Translations under genes and position numbers: made by a program
Notes under the pieces: model-generated
Told to the model about the DNA's origin: nothing
The model's input: only the letters and a program-made list of their open reading frames with translations
Database searches by the model: none
Assembly: GCA_964639885.1 (NCBI GenBank)
Contig: CAZXEH010000008.1
Coordinates: forward strand, 1-64,000
DNA from: JAGNLA01 sp964639885
GTDB taxonomy: Bacteria; Caldisericota; Caldisericia; JAAYUI01
Direction: 5' to 3'
Length of the DNA: 64,000 nt
In this document: positions 27,601 through 35,507 of the stretch, piece by piece
Layout: each line of letters opens with the position of its first letter
Position numbering within the stretch: position 1 is the first letter of the stretch

Positions 27601-28714
27601 TGAAGTCTGCAACAACTGCACCGTTCCTCTGACGATTGCACTTTCAAGGTGTCCGGGAACCACAGGGCTGACCGTTGCTCCTGCAACAATATCCCTTGGA
27701 GCCAAGGGAACATCGACAGCATGCACAACAGTTGTTGTCACCATCTGGGCTGACGAGAACATCTGCAAACAGAACAACGGCATCATGGAATACTGCCTCT
27801 ACACAAAGGTAGTCAAGCCGGAAAACTGCGGTGAAAAAGGAATCAAGCAGCACAAGTTCAGGGTTCTCTGCTGCGGTTACCAGGCACAGAACTGCTGCCA
27901 GTACGATGTCAAACCGCTCAACACACCTCCAACCGAGCTTGCACCGGGCGAAACCTTCATCGCCAAATACCAGGTTTCAAACACCGGCGAAATAGGCATC
28001 TGTGCTCCACTGAACATGACAATCGAAAACATCCAGCCAGCCGGAGCACTGATCATCTCACCGATGACCTTCTCCATTACTGCAGGCGGAATGGTCAATC
28101 TTGACGTAAAGATCGTCATGCCACCGTGCACCTCTGATAAAATAACATTCAGCTTCGATGTCAAGTTTGAAGGATGCGAAAAACCTGTTACCGTTAAATT
28201 TGATGTCATGTGTACTGAAGGGTGCAAGCTGAACCTGATGTACAAGATCAAATCCTATGAGTACTGGAAAAACGGCGAGTTTGTGGAAAAAATGCCGGTT
28301 TATCCGGAAATCAGGTCAGACATGAATGACAGATCGTTCCTTGTCATCAGATATGTCACAAAGCATCTTGGAGCAACACTCTCTTACGATTCAGCACAAA
28401 AAATGGTCACAATTGTTACGGCCAAGGGCAAGAAGATCGTACTCTGGATCGGAAAGACGAAAGCAAAGATCGACGGTGTCGAAGTTGCAATTGATCCTAC
28501 TGACACAAAGGGAACCGTAAAACCATACATCAGCGGCGATGGCTACACCATGCTTCCGCTCAGGTTTGTCTCAGACCAGCTTGGAGCAAAGCAGGTGAAA
28601 TGGCATGGAGATACCCAGATAGCAGAACTCATCTTCGATTGCCCCGAAACGACGGCTACAGTTGTTCCGATGAGGGCTGTACCGAGATTCCAGCCGGTTT
28701 GCTCAGCAATCTAG
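24659..28714 (+). CDS. Giant cysteine-rich secreted protein, CC modules plus C-terminal stalk domain (copy B)
   Basis: About 1,351 aa from ATG 24659 (GGAGG 8 nt upstream; signal peptide ending near PAQAVP). Residues ~30-115 form an FN3-like domain (FVLLKWEDTDQAYQYEP…GKEYCYVVFSYD). A Cys-rich block from ~120 (CVWKCGC) parallels copy A. Seven tandem CC modules of roughly 110-120 residues begin near nt 25834, 26165, 26530, 26851, 27183, 27522 and 27891. Their consensus is CC-[KNDQ]-[FY]-[ED]-[IV]-K, P-[ED]-C-[x]-[KT]-PG, N-x-C, and a closing [IM]-P-CC. Residues ~1188-1332 are a stalk domain nearly superimposable on that of copy A (YWKNG, IDPTD, GYTMLPLRFVSDQLGA). Domain order is thus rearranged relative to copy A. 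Extracellular structural role inferred. Confidence 0.87.
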   Translation: MKKVFMNLLLVAVIATSLLPVVKPAQAVPATIKLTATPGCGFVLLKWEDTDQAYQYEPRMVLPDGTTYPLEDFPLVGKTEYKHEGLESGKEYCYVVFSYDKSSNKLTESNKACATPKCEQECVWKCGCLKELVPTAANVVSFVEGCKTDGTPVYLNFSPTLVDVVHGWTIEQYLKICKEKGITACVSVCVGPNNNIVSWKADVEGNDCCKPQPPVTVNECICIKITEVTCTQNFVKGTDAQGNPWCLENVSPNLCGTLKIGQCYKVCGEILIPGPTEKWSCKRMKVSTITEVPCECKCLCVKITKIDCQTAATNVPWPVFYGTDENGNSVMGVIQDPTILDLNGNVIKCGDIKPDTCWQLCGFWREVPGAAPAFVCLQAQQVDCSTCKPTPSDCCKFEIKPKVALPECFKPGGQYSLYFELTNGCDKTYTADLVLNNTTPGLSATITPANLSLPPGSTGFNVLLSIPTTCEKIELVIQAYIKDTHCPPVELKISIPCCGGTQTCCKYEIKPKTQIPDCIKPGVPFVMYYDIINYCPDIQDFNFAYNIVSGGVSPLVNPMVLTVPGATTNAAGTITPGTASFSVTFNPPTNCNGEINVVLLVIPKNSTCPKREIPIKLKCCPTNEPCCKFEVKRLTQLPECMKPGEQIKVVWRLFNLCDSCEPIPYIANVGQFGVIDTSQTTGEIPCEDVNYIDITVVYTMPKDCTGVIFSLWLTVCNKRYPYEIKMPCCETTCCKFDIKKMSDIPTCLKAGEKATIRYRLVNTCNPCAPIPFTIVPGTGVTVNVPSTKSGTIPCGTNNFADISVTFTMPNPCKETTFVFYISACGKRTPVEVKIPCCGTSTVCCNYEVKQLTKFPDCVTPGKTYSIKYEIDNKCTKPMYFIASAQGNVTVTVDPVHSITVPAATTAGPGKATFTLNFTVKECKDYATITLIIAPMGVDCPKKTISIRIPCCTTVLCCDYSLKLLSPLPECVKPGQKYDLKVEVCNNCTVPLTIALSRCPGTTGLTVAPATISLGAKGTSTACTTVVVTIWADENICKQNNGIMEYCLYTKVVKPENCGEKGIKQHKFRVLCCGYQAQNCCQYDVKPLNTPPTELAPGETFIAKYQVSNTGEIGICAPLNMTIENIQPAGALIISPMTFSITAGGMVNLDVKIVMPPCTSDKITFSFDVKFEGCEKPVTVKFDVMCTEGCKLNLMYKIKSYEYWKNGEFVEKMPVYPEIRSDMNDRSFLVIRYVTKHLGATLSYDSAQKMVTIVTAKGKKIVLWIGKTKAKIDGVEVAIDPTDTKGTVKPYISGDGYTMLPLRFVSDQLGAKQVKWHGDTQIAELIFDCPETTATVVPMRAVPRFQPVCSAI

Positions 28715-28731
28715 GCTAGATAAGAATGTAA

Positions 28732-28765
28732 AAAAAGGCCATCTGAAAAGGTGGCCTTTTTTATT
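28732..28765. terminator. Bidirectional intrinsic terminator
   Basis: AAAAAGGCCA (28732-28741) pairs with TGGCCTTTTT (28752-28761). It serves the giant gene ending at 28714 and the minus-strand Fpg-like gene, whose stop codon overlaps its T-run. Confidence 0.85.
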
Positions 28766-29591
28766 TGACAACCTGGCACTTGGGGCAGAAATAGCAGTTT
28801 CCGCCAAGCCAGGCGATTTTTTCAATCCTTGTTCCGCAGTTTGGACACGGGGTTCCTGCGGTTTTGGCGGTCATTCTGGTTTCGAATCCGCCGACGTTGC
28901 CGTAAATGTCGGTTTCATTGTCCCGTCCGCCAAGTTCACAGGCTTTCGAGACCACTGTCCTGAGAGCCCTGTGAAGTCCGTCAATCTCTGTTTCCGTGAG
29001 GCTTTTTATCTTTGTTTTCGGATGAATCCCTGCTTCAAAGAGAACTTCCTGGCACATGCCGTTTCCGATGCCTGAGATGCCGGGTTCGGAGACGAGAAAA
29101 TACTTGACACTCGGGTTTTTCGCTTCGGCCTCGACCATTTCCCTGAGTTTTTGAGCGAAAAAGTCTTTGTCGAGTGGGTCAGCCTTGACCTTTGAAAGAT
29201 ATGGATGAGTCTCCATTTCTTTCTTTGTGAACAGGAAAACTGCACCCCAGCCGGATATTGAAACTGACAGATGCCTGCCATCGTCAAAACCAAGCAGGAG
29301 CTGGTGTTTCTTTGGAAGTTCATCATTTTTGGCGTGGAGTCTGATTTTTTCGCCACCCTCGCCAAGGGCAAGGATCAGCTGTGTGTCGAGGGTTGTGAGG
29401 ATGTATGTGTGTTTGTTTGTGGATTTACCAATTGTTTTGCCGATAATCTTTGCCTCGTACTCATCCTTATCAAGGTGGTAGAAAGCAAACTTATGAGGAG
29501 AGTTGCCCCTTATGCAGGAAGTGATGGTCCTCCCCAACAATTCTTTGTTTATCTGCCGTGCAATCACGTAACTTTCCGGGTATTCGATCAA
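28761..29591 (-). CDS. Fpg/Nei family DNA glycosylase-like protein
   Basis: 276 aa, start TTG 29591 preceded by GAGGTG and overlapping the upstream stop codon (TTGA). The fold is that of formamidopyrimidine-DNA glycosylase/endonuclease VIII. Seen are an N-terminal P-E-x-x-x-x-x-x-x-I pattern, PGISGIGNGMCQEVLFEAGIHP (the helix-two-turn-helix) and a C-terminal zinc finger with C249, C252, C269 and C272. The N-terminus is MIEYPE, whereas active enzymes have MPELPE or MPEGPE with catalytic Pro2. The nucleophile is therefore absent in the usual position, although Glu3 is kept. It may be a diverged or regulatory member. It forms an operon with the membrane protein upstream. Confidence 0.82.
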   Translation of the reverse strand: MIEYPESYVIARQINKELLGRTITSCIRGNSPHKFAFYHLDKDEYEAKIIGKTIGKSTNKHTYILTTLDTQLILALGEGGEKIRLHAKNDELPKKHQLLLGFDDGRHLSVSISGWGAVFLFTKKEMETHPYLSKVKADPLDKDFFAQKLREMVEAEAKNPSVKYFLVSEPGISGIGNGMCQEVLFEAGIHPKTKIKSLTETEIDGLHRALRTVVSKACELGGRDNETDIYGNVGGFETRMTAKTAGTPCPNCGTRIEKIAWLGGNCYFCPKCQVVK

Positions 29592-30367
29592 TCCTTCACC
29601 TCAAAGTCGATAATTCCTATTGCCGTGAACAGGAAACCGACTATCCAGAGGATGTGGATGGGATTGAAGATTGAGAGGTTGTGAACAAACGGCATCCAGA
29701 CGTAGTACTCGTAAACGCCGATCAATAAACCACTGGTTGCGATGAGCATGAACGGTCTGCCCATCTTTCCTGACCAGAACAGGATGGCAAGGCGGATTGA
29801 AGCGATGAAGATCAGCAGGATGAACACATCGTATGCCACACTGGTCAGAATTTCCGGAAGTTCAAGTTTTGCAGACTCAGGGTGTAAGATGAAAATTGAA
29901 GCAGTGACCCCAATAAGCAAAACAATCACTGCACCATAAACCAGTTGTTGCCTGTTGCTCATTGGACCGCCAACCCTGAACGGGAGGCTGAACAAGGCGA
30001 TGATCACAAGAATGGCGCCTATTGCAAAAAGAATTGATGCCCAGGTGAGGACTTCGGCGTCGTTGCCCTGTATTCGCATAACCAGTTCGCCAGCTGCACC
30101 GGCAGTCAGAAAAAGACACCCGTATCCGATCAGCTTGACCGGGCCTCTGACGGAACCGAGAAGGTTTGCTGTGTATCCATAGTAGAGACCGGCAACAGCT
30201 GCAACGAGGGTTGCAAGCACCTTCAGACCTTCAGCCCAGGCAGCCCATAGGATTGATGGGTTCCAGGGAGCAGGGTTTGCGCCCGGTGGGTTAGGAATCG
30301 AAAACAAGACCAGACATATCACAGCCACAATGAAAATCGCAACAATGAGTTTAGAAAACCTGTCCAT
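29588..30367 (-). CDS. Seven- to eight-TM membrane protein, unknown function
   Basis: 259 aa, mostly hydrophobic, with about eight helices (first at residues 7-24, last at about 235-252) and short loops. No transporter or enzyme motif is recognised. The layout resembles 7TM sensory or scaffold membrane proteins, and the 261-aa protein at 43172-43957 has a similar plan. Its stop overlaps the TTG of the Fpg-like gene by 4 nt (29588-29591), so translation is coupled. Its promoter is listed at 30394-30421. Confidence 0.75.
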   Translation of the reverse strand: MDRFSKLIVAIFIVAVICLVLFSIPNPPGANPAPWNPSILWAAWAEGLKVLATLVAAVAGLYYGYTANLLGSVRGPVKLIGYGCLFLTAGAAGELVMRIQGNDAEVLTWASILFAIGAILVIIALFSLPFRVGGPMSNRQQLVYGAVIVLLIGVTASIFILHPESAKLELPEILTSVAYDVFILLIFIASIRLAILFWSGKMGRPFMLIATSGLLIGVYEYYVWMPFVHNLSIFNPIHILWIVGFLFTAIGIIDFEVKD

Positions 30368-30393
30368 TCAACCGCCTGTTTTTTCTGGTTCCG

Positions 30394-30421
30394 ATTATAG
30401 CATTGAAGCAAGGTTTGGCAA
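30394..30421 (-). promoter_or_regulatory. Promoter for the membrane protein / Fpg-like operon
   Basis: On the minus strand TTGCCA (30416-30421) and a perfect TATAAT (30394-30399) are 16 bp apart. The predicted leader is about 20 nt. Confidence 0.6.
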
Positions 30422-30450
30422 CAACCCTTGCCACATATTGTCGTTTTTCT

Positions 30451-31962
30451 TTATTTACCTGAAGGAAGTGTTCTCTCTACCGAAACAACGTAGCCATCGA
30501 GACTGAAAACGCAGTAATCAGGAGTCAAGACCAATGGCTTGACGTTGTCACCCTGCCAGAAAAGGGCTTTCATGCCTGTGTCATGGGCGATCACCTCTGC
30601 TTCGCCTGTGTCTGGATTGCTCGCATAAACACCGATGGCACCAAATCTTTGAAGGTACCAGTTTTTGCGATTCCAGATGCTCTTGCCGTTTGTGTCGGTT
30701 TGAATTCCATCTTTGACGTATACGCCATCTGGGAAGTTTATGTCGCCTGATCCGCTCAGCATCAGACCTTCCGGATTGGAAATGTCGCCGGTTTCAACGT
30801 CAAATTCCTGTGTGACCCTGCCGTCAAGGCTGAAAAAAGCCCTCTTGCCATCGATCGACTCAAGTTTGGCGTTTGCCGTGATGTCGGTTGCCAGTGTCCA
30901 GTTTTTTTTGCCGGAGCATTTCAGCTTGCCACTGTCAAGCGTCAGGAAGCAGCCGTCTTTTGTCCAGTCCCAGTAGTCAATGCCGCTAACCCTTGCCAGC
31001 GATGAGTCCACCACTTTCTTGCCAGCTATCAGGTATTTTCCGGAAAGCTCGAGCCTGCCTGTAACATAAAAGTCTGAACCGGTTATTTTGCCATCAGACG
31101 AAGTTTTTGTCAGTGTCCCATCTCTGCCAACCCAGAAAAGCTGGTTATCAAACAGGGCAACTCCGTGTGAAGGGTCGATCAGTGGCGACGAGTAGTTTAC
31201 TTCTTTGCCGTTTTGCTTGAAAAAAACCTTGTCATTCTCGGAGACGAAACAGAGACCGTCCTGAAAACCGGCGAAATCACCCTTGTGGAACCATACTTCG
31301 CTGCCAACTGTCTGTGCTGAAGATTTGATCTGGTTTGTTCCAGGGCTGACCTGCTGCGATCCTGAAAAAACATGGATCAAACCACTGGAAATCTTCTTGC
31401 TGACAAACATTTCTTCAATTTGGACAAAGGCTTTTGAATTGCCAAGGGTCAGGTTCAAAGGCAGTTTCCCAGTGGCAATCTCCCTGCGGTCGACAAGCAC
31501 CCGGACGGATAGGCCGTCTGGGCCGGTAATCACGGTGTCGTTTTCAAAACCGACCGTGTTGATCTTGCCGGTTGAGATGTCTATTGGTTTTTTCTCTGAA
31601 CCGGGTTTACCGGCCATGAAACCTTTTTCTTCCAATTTTGTGATGAAGATACCCGGGAGGATTCCAAGTTTGCCTGAGCCGCCATATAATTCGTACCCGG
31701 CCTCACCTATGAGTATGGTTGTAAAAACCTCGTCTTTTTCTGGCAGGATCACTTTGCCGTCGGCATCGATGTTGAGCGTCAGAATACAGTCAGATTCTTT
31801 GCCACTGTCAGCCACCCTTACTCGCCAGACCTGCTTGAAACCGCTTTCAGAGACCATTTCAGCCGACTTGAAACCAGGGATGGAATCAAATTCTTTTGGT
31901 GTGCCACCGCAGCCAGCAGAGAGAAGCACAATTGACAGAACACAGGCAATTCTTTTTCGCAT
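30451..31962 (-). CDS. Predicted lipoprotein, beta-propeller-like, unknown function
   Basis: 503 aa. The signal peptide ends in lipobox LLSAGC (Cys at residue 18, then GG). The mature protein is beta rich with repeated motifs of a beta-propeller kind, such as ALFDNQLFWVGRDGTL and SLDGRVTQEFDVETGDI, and ends with CVFSLDGYVVSVERTL. No catalytic signature. TATAAT ends 6 nt before ATG 31962 and there is no ribosome site, so the mRNA is probably leaderless. It shares its control region with the divergent kinase-like gene. Confidence 0.8.
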   Translation of the reverse strand: MRKRIACVLSIVLLSAGCGGTPKEFDSIPGFKSAEMVSESGFKQVWRVRVADSGKESDCILTLNIDADGKVILPEKDEVFTTILIGEAGYELYGGSGKLGILPGIFITKLEEKGFMAGKPGSEKKPIDISTGKINTVGFENDTVITGPDGLSVRVLVDRREIATGKLPLNLTLGNSKAFVQIEEMFVSKKISSGLIHVFSGSQQVSPGTNQIKSSAQTVGSEVWFHKGDFAGFQDGLCFVSENDKVFFKQNGKEVNYSSPLIDPSHGVALFDNQLFWVGRDGTLTKTSSDGKITGSDFYVTGRLELSGKYLIAGKKVVDSSLARVSGIDYWDWTKDGCFLTLDSGKLKCSGKKNWTLATDITANAKLESIDGKRAFFSLDGRVTQEFDVETGDISNPEGLMLSGSGDINFPDGVYVKDGIQTDTNGKSIWNRKNWYLQRFGAIGVYASNPDTGEAEVIAHDTGMKALFWQGDNVKPLVLTPDYCVFSLDGYVVSVERTLPSGK

Positions 31963-31968
31963 GGGTCA

Positions 31969-32006
31969 ATTATAGCCTTTGCAATTTGCAAATAAACTGG
32001 TATAAA
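31969..32006. promoter_or_regulatory. Divergent leaderless promoters sharing a palindrome
   Basis: Minus strand: TTTATT (31991-31996), 16 bp, TATAAT (31969-31974), 6 nt to ATG 31962. Plus strand: TTGCAA (31979-31984), 16 bp, TATAAA (32001-32006), 6 nt to ATG 32013. Between them 31978-31992 is the 7-1-7 palindrome TTTGCAA-T-TTGCAAA, which overlaps both promoters and could be an operator. Confidence 0.6.
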
Positions 32007-32012
32007 AGTTTC

Positions 32013-32834
32013 ATGCCAGAACTTGGACAATTGCTTGGCCAGGGCACATCCGGCCAGGTCTATCGATATGGAAACGACACGGTCATCAAGCTCTTCTTTC
32101 CGGAAATTCCTCCAGAAAAGATCGGCTTCGAGGCTCGCATCACAAAATACGTCAATGAGTCCGGCCTTCCGGCAGCCAAAGTTTACGACATCATCGACTA
32201 TGGTGGCAGAACCGGCATCATCTACCAGAATCTTTCCGGCAAGGCTCTGCTTCAGTTCATCGGCAAACAGGTTCACAGGATATTTTACTGGGCTGATGTT
32301 TTGGCCAGAATCCACACCCAGATTCATTCCTGTCCGGTGCCAAAAGATTTACCGACACAGAAGGAACTTTATGCTGACTGGATCGTTGCGGCACAAGGTC
32401 TATCAAATCCCGTAAAAGACAAGGTTCTAAAGTATCTCGATACTTTGCCTGACGGAAACAGGCTATGCCACAACGACCTTCACCCTGACAACATCGTCCA
32501 GACGAGCGCCGGCTTTGTGGTTATCGACTGGACGTGCACCCGTGTGGGTGATCCGCTTGCAGACGTTGCAAATTCGATGTTTGTAATCCAGATCGGTGAA
32601 GTCCAGTCCGACACGCCGGGACAAAACGGCATCGCAATCGGCCGGCTTGCATTCTCATGGCTCTACGCCAGGGATTATCTGAAAATCAACGGTGGCAAAA
32701 TGGCTGACGTTTCCAGATGGAAACTGCCCATCGCAGCCTCCCGCCTGATCTACAAATTTCCGAAAGAAAAAAAGCCCTGCATCGATACCGTCCACAGCGA
32801 GATTAAGGCTCTGGAGAAAAAAGGGATTTTGTAA
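32013..32834 (+). CDS. APH/choline-kinase-like phosphotransferase
   Basis: 273 aa from ATG 32013; the frame is open to 31896, but that part overlaps the divergent lipoprotein. A protein-kinase-like fold: glycine-rich loop LGQGTSGQVYRYG, catalytic loop CHNDLHPDNIV near residue 152, and a metal-binding Asp in VVIDWTCTRVGDPLADVA. It would phosphorylate a small molecule; the substrate is unknown and antibiotic resistance should not be assumed. No ribosome site; the promoter predicts a leaderless mRNA. Confidence 0.82.
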   Translation: MPELGQLLGQGTSGQVYRYGNDTVIKLFFPEIPPEKIGFEARITKYVNESGLPAAKVYDIIDYGGRTGIIYQNLSGKALLQFIGKQVHRIFYWADVLARIHTQIHSCPVPKDLPTQKELYADWIVAAQGLSNPVKDKVLKYLDTLPDGNRLCHNDLHPDNIVQTSAGFVVIDWTCTRVGDPLADVANSMFVIQIGEVQSDTPGQNGIAIGRLAFSWLYARDYLKINGGKMADVSRWKLPIAASRLIYKFPKEKKPCIDTVHSEIKALEKKGIL

Positions 32835-32887
32835 CACAGGCCTGACAATTTAATACAAAACATATAGAATCATCTCATGGAGGATGA

Positions 32888-35359
32888 ATGAGCGTCTGTG
32901 GGATGAAGAAGATTTTTCTTGTATGCTTGATTACAGCTATGGTTTTTACTCAGCTGCTTCCTGTTGCGGGTATCGTATCTGATGATCGCGATCAGGGATG
33001 GAAAGAGGACGTGAACCAGGTACGAGAGTTGTTCACAAGCATTTACTTCAAAGACCCGAAACATGTCCCGATTTCGAAAGAGCAATTCAACAAAAAATGC
33101 AATGAACTCATAGACAAGGTCTCTGAGCTTGACAATGATTCAATGGTTTTCGAACTCCTGCGTCTGATCGCGCTAATAAAAGATGGGCATGCAAACATCT
33201 TCTATCCTTCCAAAAAAATGTACATGTTTATGGCCGAGTACATGAAAGATGGATTTTACATAACACGCTCCCTGGATACACAAAAGAGCATCAGAAGGTG
33301 CAAGCTCCTGGAAATCGATGGGAAACCCATCAGCGATGTTCGAAAAATGCTCGAACCGTTTATCTCATTCGATTCAAGATACTCTGTAAATATTTCAATG
33401 ACCAGCGTTCTTTACGATCCTAAACTCCTGAATTATGCCGGGGTTTGTGATTCAGCCGAGAAATGCACAATCAAGCTTGAGGACACGTCAGGGAAAGTTT
33501 TTTCAGAGGAAATGACGGCCTTGGAACCAACAGATGCCAACAAGATGGTTATCGATCCTGATTATTGGGACAAATACAGGAATGACCCTCCTTTGTGCTA
33601 TCAACGCAAGGGGTCTTATTACGGTTTCCACTATATTGCCGAAAAGAAAGCAGTTTACGTCTTCTACCAGAAATGTGCTGAAGATGACCAATACCCTGTC
33701 AAAAAGATGGTCAAGGAGCTTGATGCCCTGTGGAAGGAAAAGCATCCTGAAAAGCTCATTTTTGACATCAGATTCAACAACGGCGGCGGAACTGCCGTAT
33801 TCTATCCGTTCCTTGAATGGGTGACGAATAACGATTACTTCAGGGAGCCAGGCAAATTCTTTGTCATCATCGGCAACAGGGTGTTTTCGGCAGCATCACA
33901 GACAGCGGCAATCCTGTATCTTATGACAGATTGCACATTTGTCGGTGAACCAATTGGCCAGAAGCCCAACCATTGGGGCGAAGTGAAAAAAGTCAGACTT
34001 GGATATTCAAAACTACCCATGGTTTATTCATCCAGGTTCATGGAAATCATCAGGGATTCTGATCCAGAGGCCATTATGCCTGATACCGAGATTGCCTGGA
34101 GCAGGGATGATTTTTTCAATCTGAAAGACTCCGTATTGGACGGGATTCTTGATGGCAAGATTCCAGAAAAGACAAGGAAAACATGCGTTCTTGAGGCAAA
34201 ACAGACCAGATGGAGCAAGGACCTCAGGTTGGTTCAGGCAAGCCTTATGCTCAAATACCCCGATTTGTCAAAAATTGTGGCAGCCAGAGGGCTGGAAAAA
34301 CGTTTTGATGATTTGATTTCACAGATAAAGGATTTTGATATTTACGATCTTACTCTTGCAACCAGCAGCATGTTCAAGGATTTTAATAATCCGTCCCTGG
34401 CTGTGTCTGATGCCAGCCTCTTCCATGCAGATGCAATCCCGATGATTGTTGAATGCAAGGGCGATGAGCTGTTGATAACGAAAACATCATCAATAAACAA
34501 GGATATCGCAGGCTGTACACTTCTGGGAATTGGTGGAGTCGATATGCCTGATTTATCGAGTAAATTTGCCAATTACTTCTATTTCGGGAACTGGAATCAT
34601 TTTCTGGTTTCAAACCCCGAGATGGTTTTGAATCTGGAGATGTTGGAACGCCTGGGCATAAAGGTTGATCCTGTAAGAATTCCACTGAAGGTTAAAACAA
34701 AAAACGGTGACATCCAGGATGTGGTTTTGTTCAACATTGACATTGATTCATTTGGTGTTACCGAGGTGCCAGATCACTCAAAAAATGATATTCCGCTTTA
34801 TTTAAGAAAAATCTCGTCCTCCTTTATCGAAAGTTCGAAGGCGTTCTATATAAACCCATTCTTTGTCAACTATTCGACTGAAGATGCCATGTTCTCAGAA
34901 CTTGACAAACTGCAATCAGGCGATATTGGCAAGGTTGTTGTTGATTTCAGATCTGATTGCCGGTTTGCAGAAGGTGATTTCACTTCTGATATTGATTTCA
35001 TCAAAAAACTGGAATTGCACCTCAAGAAATTCAGCGGGATGAGAGTGTTTGCGATTGTTGACAGGATGGCTTCCCCAAGGGCAGTCTGGCTTTCTGATTA
35101 TATGAGAACATACTTGATAGCCAGCATTGTGGGTCAGACACCTGCCATCAAGCATAGCCAGATTTATGTCTTCGAGAGAACTGAGCTCACTTACACTTCA
35201 TTAACAACAGACCTGACCATTGACATACCGACAAAAAAAATTGAAAGTGAAACAACTCCTGAAAGTGACCAGCTTGCCGTCGACAGGGAGATTGTTTTGA
35301 ATCCTCATGATTACTTGATGGGGTCAGACCCTGTCATGGATTGGATTCTTGCACAATAA
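32888..35359 (+). CDS. Secreted S41-type protein with two S41-like halves (copy 1)
   Basis: 823 aa; GGAGG 4 nt before ATG 32888, though M6 could also start the signal peptide (IFLVCLITAMVFTQLLPVAG). The first half (~30-430) resembles tail-specific/S41 peptidases: a His motif in IALIKDGHANIFY (~residue 100), FDIRFNNGGGTAVFY, the Ser loop NRVFSAAS (Ser334) and VGEPIGQKPNHWGE. The Lys of classical C-terminal processing proteases is not seen, so a Ser-His-Glu arrangement is likelier. The second half (~460-823) repeats the plan (VVVDFRSD…, DRMASPRA, VGQTPAI) but has Pro where the His should be and Gln for Glu, so it is probably inactive. A tandem paralog follows at 35508. Confidence 0.82.
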   Translation: MSVCGMKKIFLVCLITAMVFTQLLPVAGIVSDDRDQGWKEDVNQVRELFTSIYFKDPKHVPISKEQFNKKCNELIDKVSELDNDSMVFELLRLIALIKDGHANIFYPSKKMYMFMAEYMKDGFYITRSLDTQKSIRRCKLLEIDGKPISDVRKMLEPFISFDSRYSVNISMTSVLYDPKLLNYAGVCDSAEKCTIKLEDTSGKVFSEEMTALEPTDANKMVIDPDYWDKYRNDPPLCYQRKGSYYGFHYIAEKKAVYVFYQKCAEDDQYPVKKMVKELDALWKEKHPEKLIFDIRFNNGGGTAVFYPFLEWVTNNDYFREPGKFFVIIGNRVFSAASQTAAILYLMTDCTFVGEPIGQKPNHWGEVKKVRLGYSKLPMVYSSRFMEIIRDSDPEAIMPDTEIAWSRDDFFNLKDSVLDGILDGKIPEKTRKTCVLEAKQTRWSKDLRLVQASLMLKYPDLSKIVAARGLEKRFDDLISQIKDFDIYDLTLATSSMFKDFNNPSLAVSDASLFHADAIPMIVECKGDELLITKTSSINKDIAGCTLLGIGGVDMPDLSSKFANYFYFGNWNHFLVSNPEMVLNLEMLERLGIKVDPVRIPLKVKTKNGDIQDVVLFNIDIDSFGVTEVPDHSKNDIPLYLRKISSSFIESSKAFYINPFFVNYSTEDAMFSELDKLQSGDIGKVVVDFRSDCRFAEGDFTSDIDFIKKLELHLKKFSGMRVFAIVDRMASPRAVWLSDYMRTYLIASIVGQTPAIKHSQIYVFERTELTYTSLTTDLTIDIPTKKIESETTPESDQLAVDREIVLNPHDYLMGSDPVMDWILAQ

Positions 35360-35507
35360 CATTAAGGGGTATCAATAATAGAAGCATAGGTCTTCGAAGC
35401 ATTGGTGCTTTATTTAAACACATTAACATTGTTTACGGACACTGACATCAGAATGCCTTTCCTTTTAACCTTTAACATTTAATATTTCCTTTAATTCAGG
35501 AGGTGAG

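Noticed and set aside
25834..28210. CRISPR-like array from the regular TGCTGC spacing
   Set aside because: The periodicity (~330-370 bp) comes from tandem protein modules in one reading frame; there are no short identical DNA repeats with spacers.
32013..32834. Aminoglycoside resistance gene
   Set aside because: The APH-type fold is shared by many metabolic kinases and nothing here points to an antibiotic substrate.
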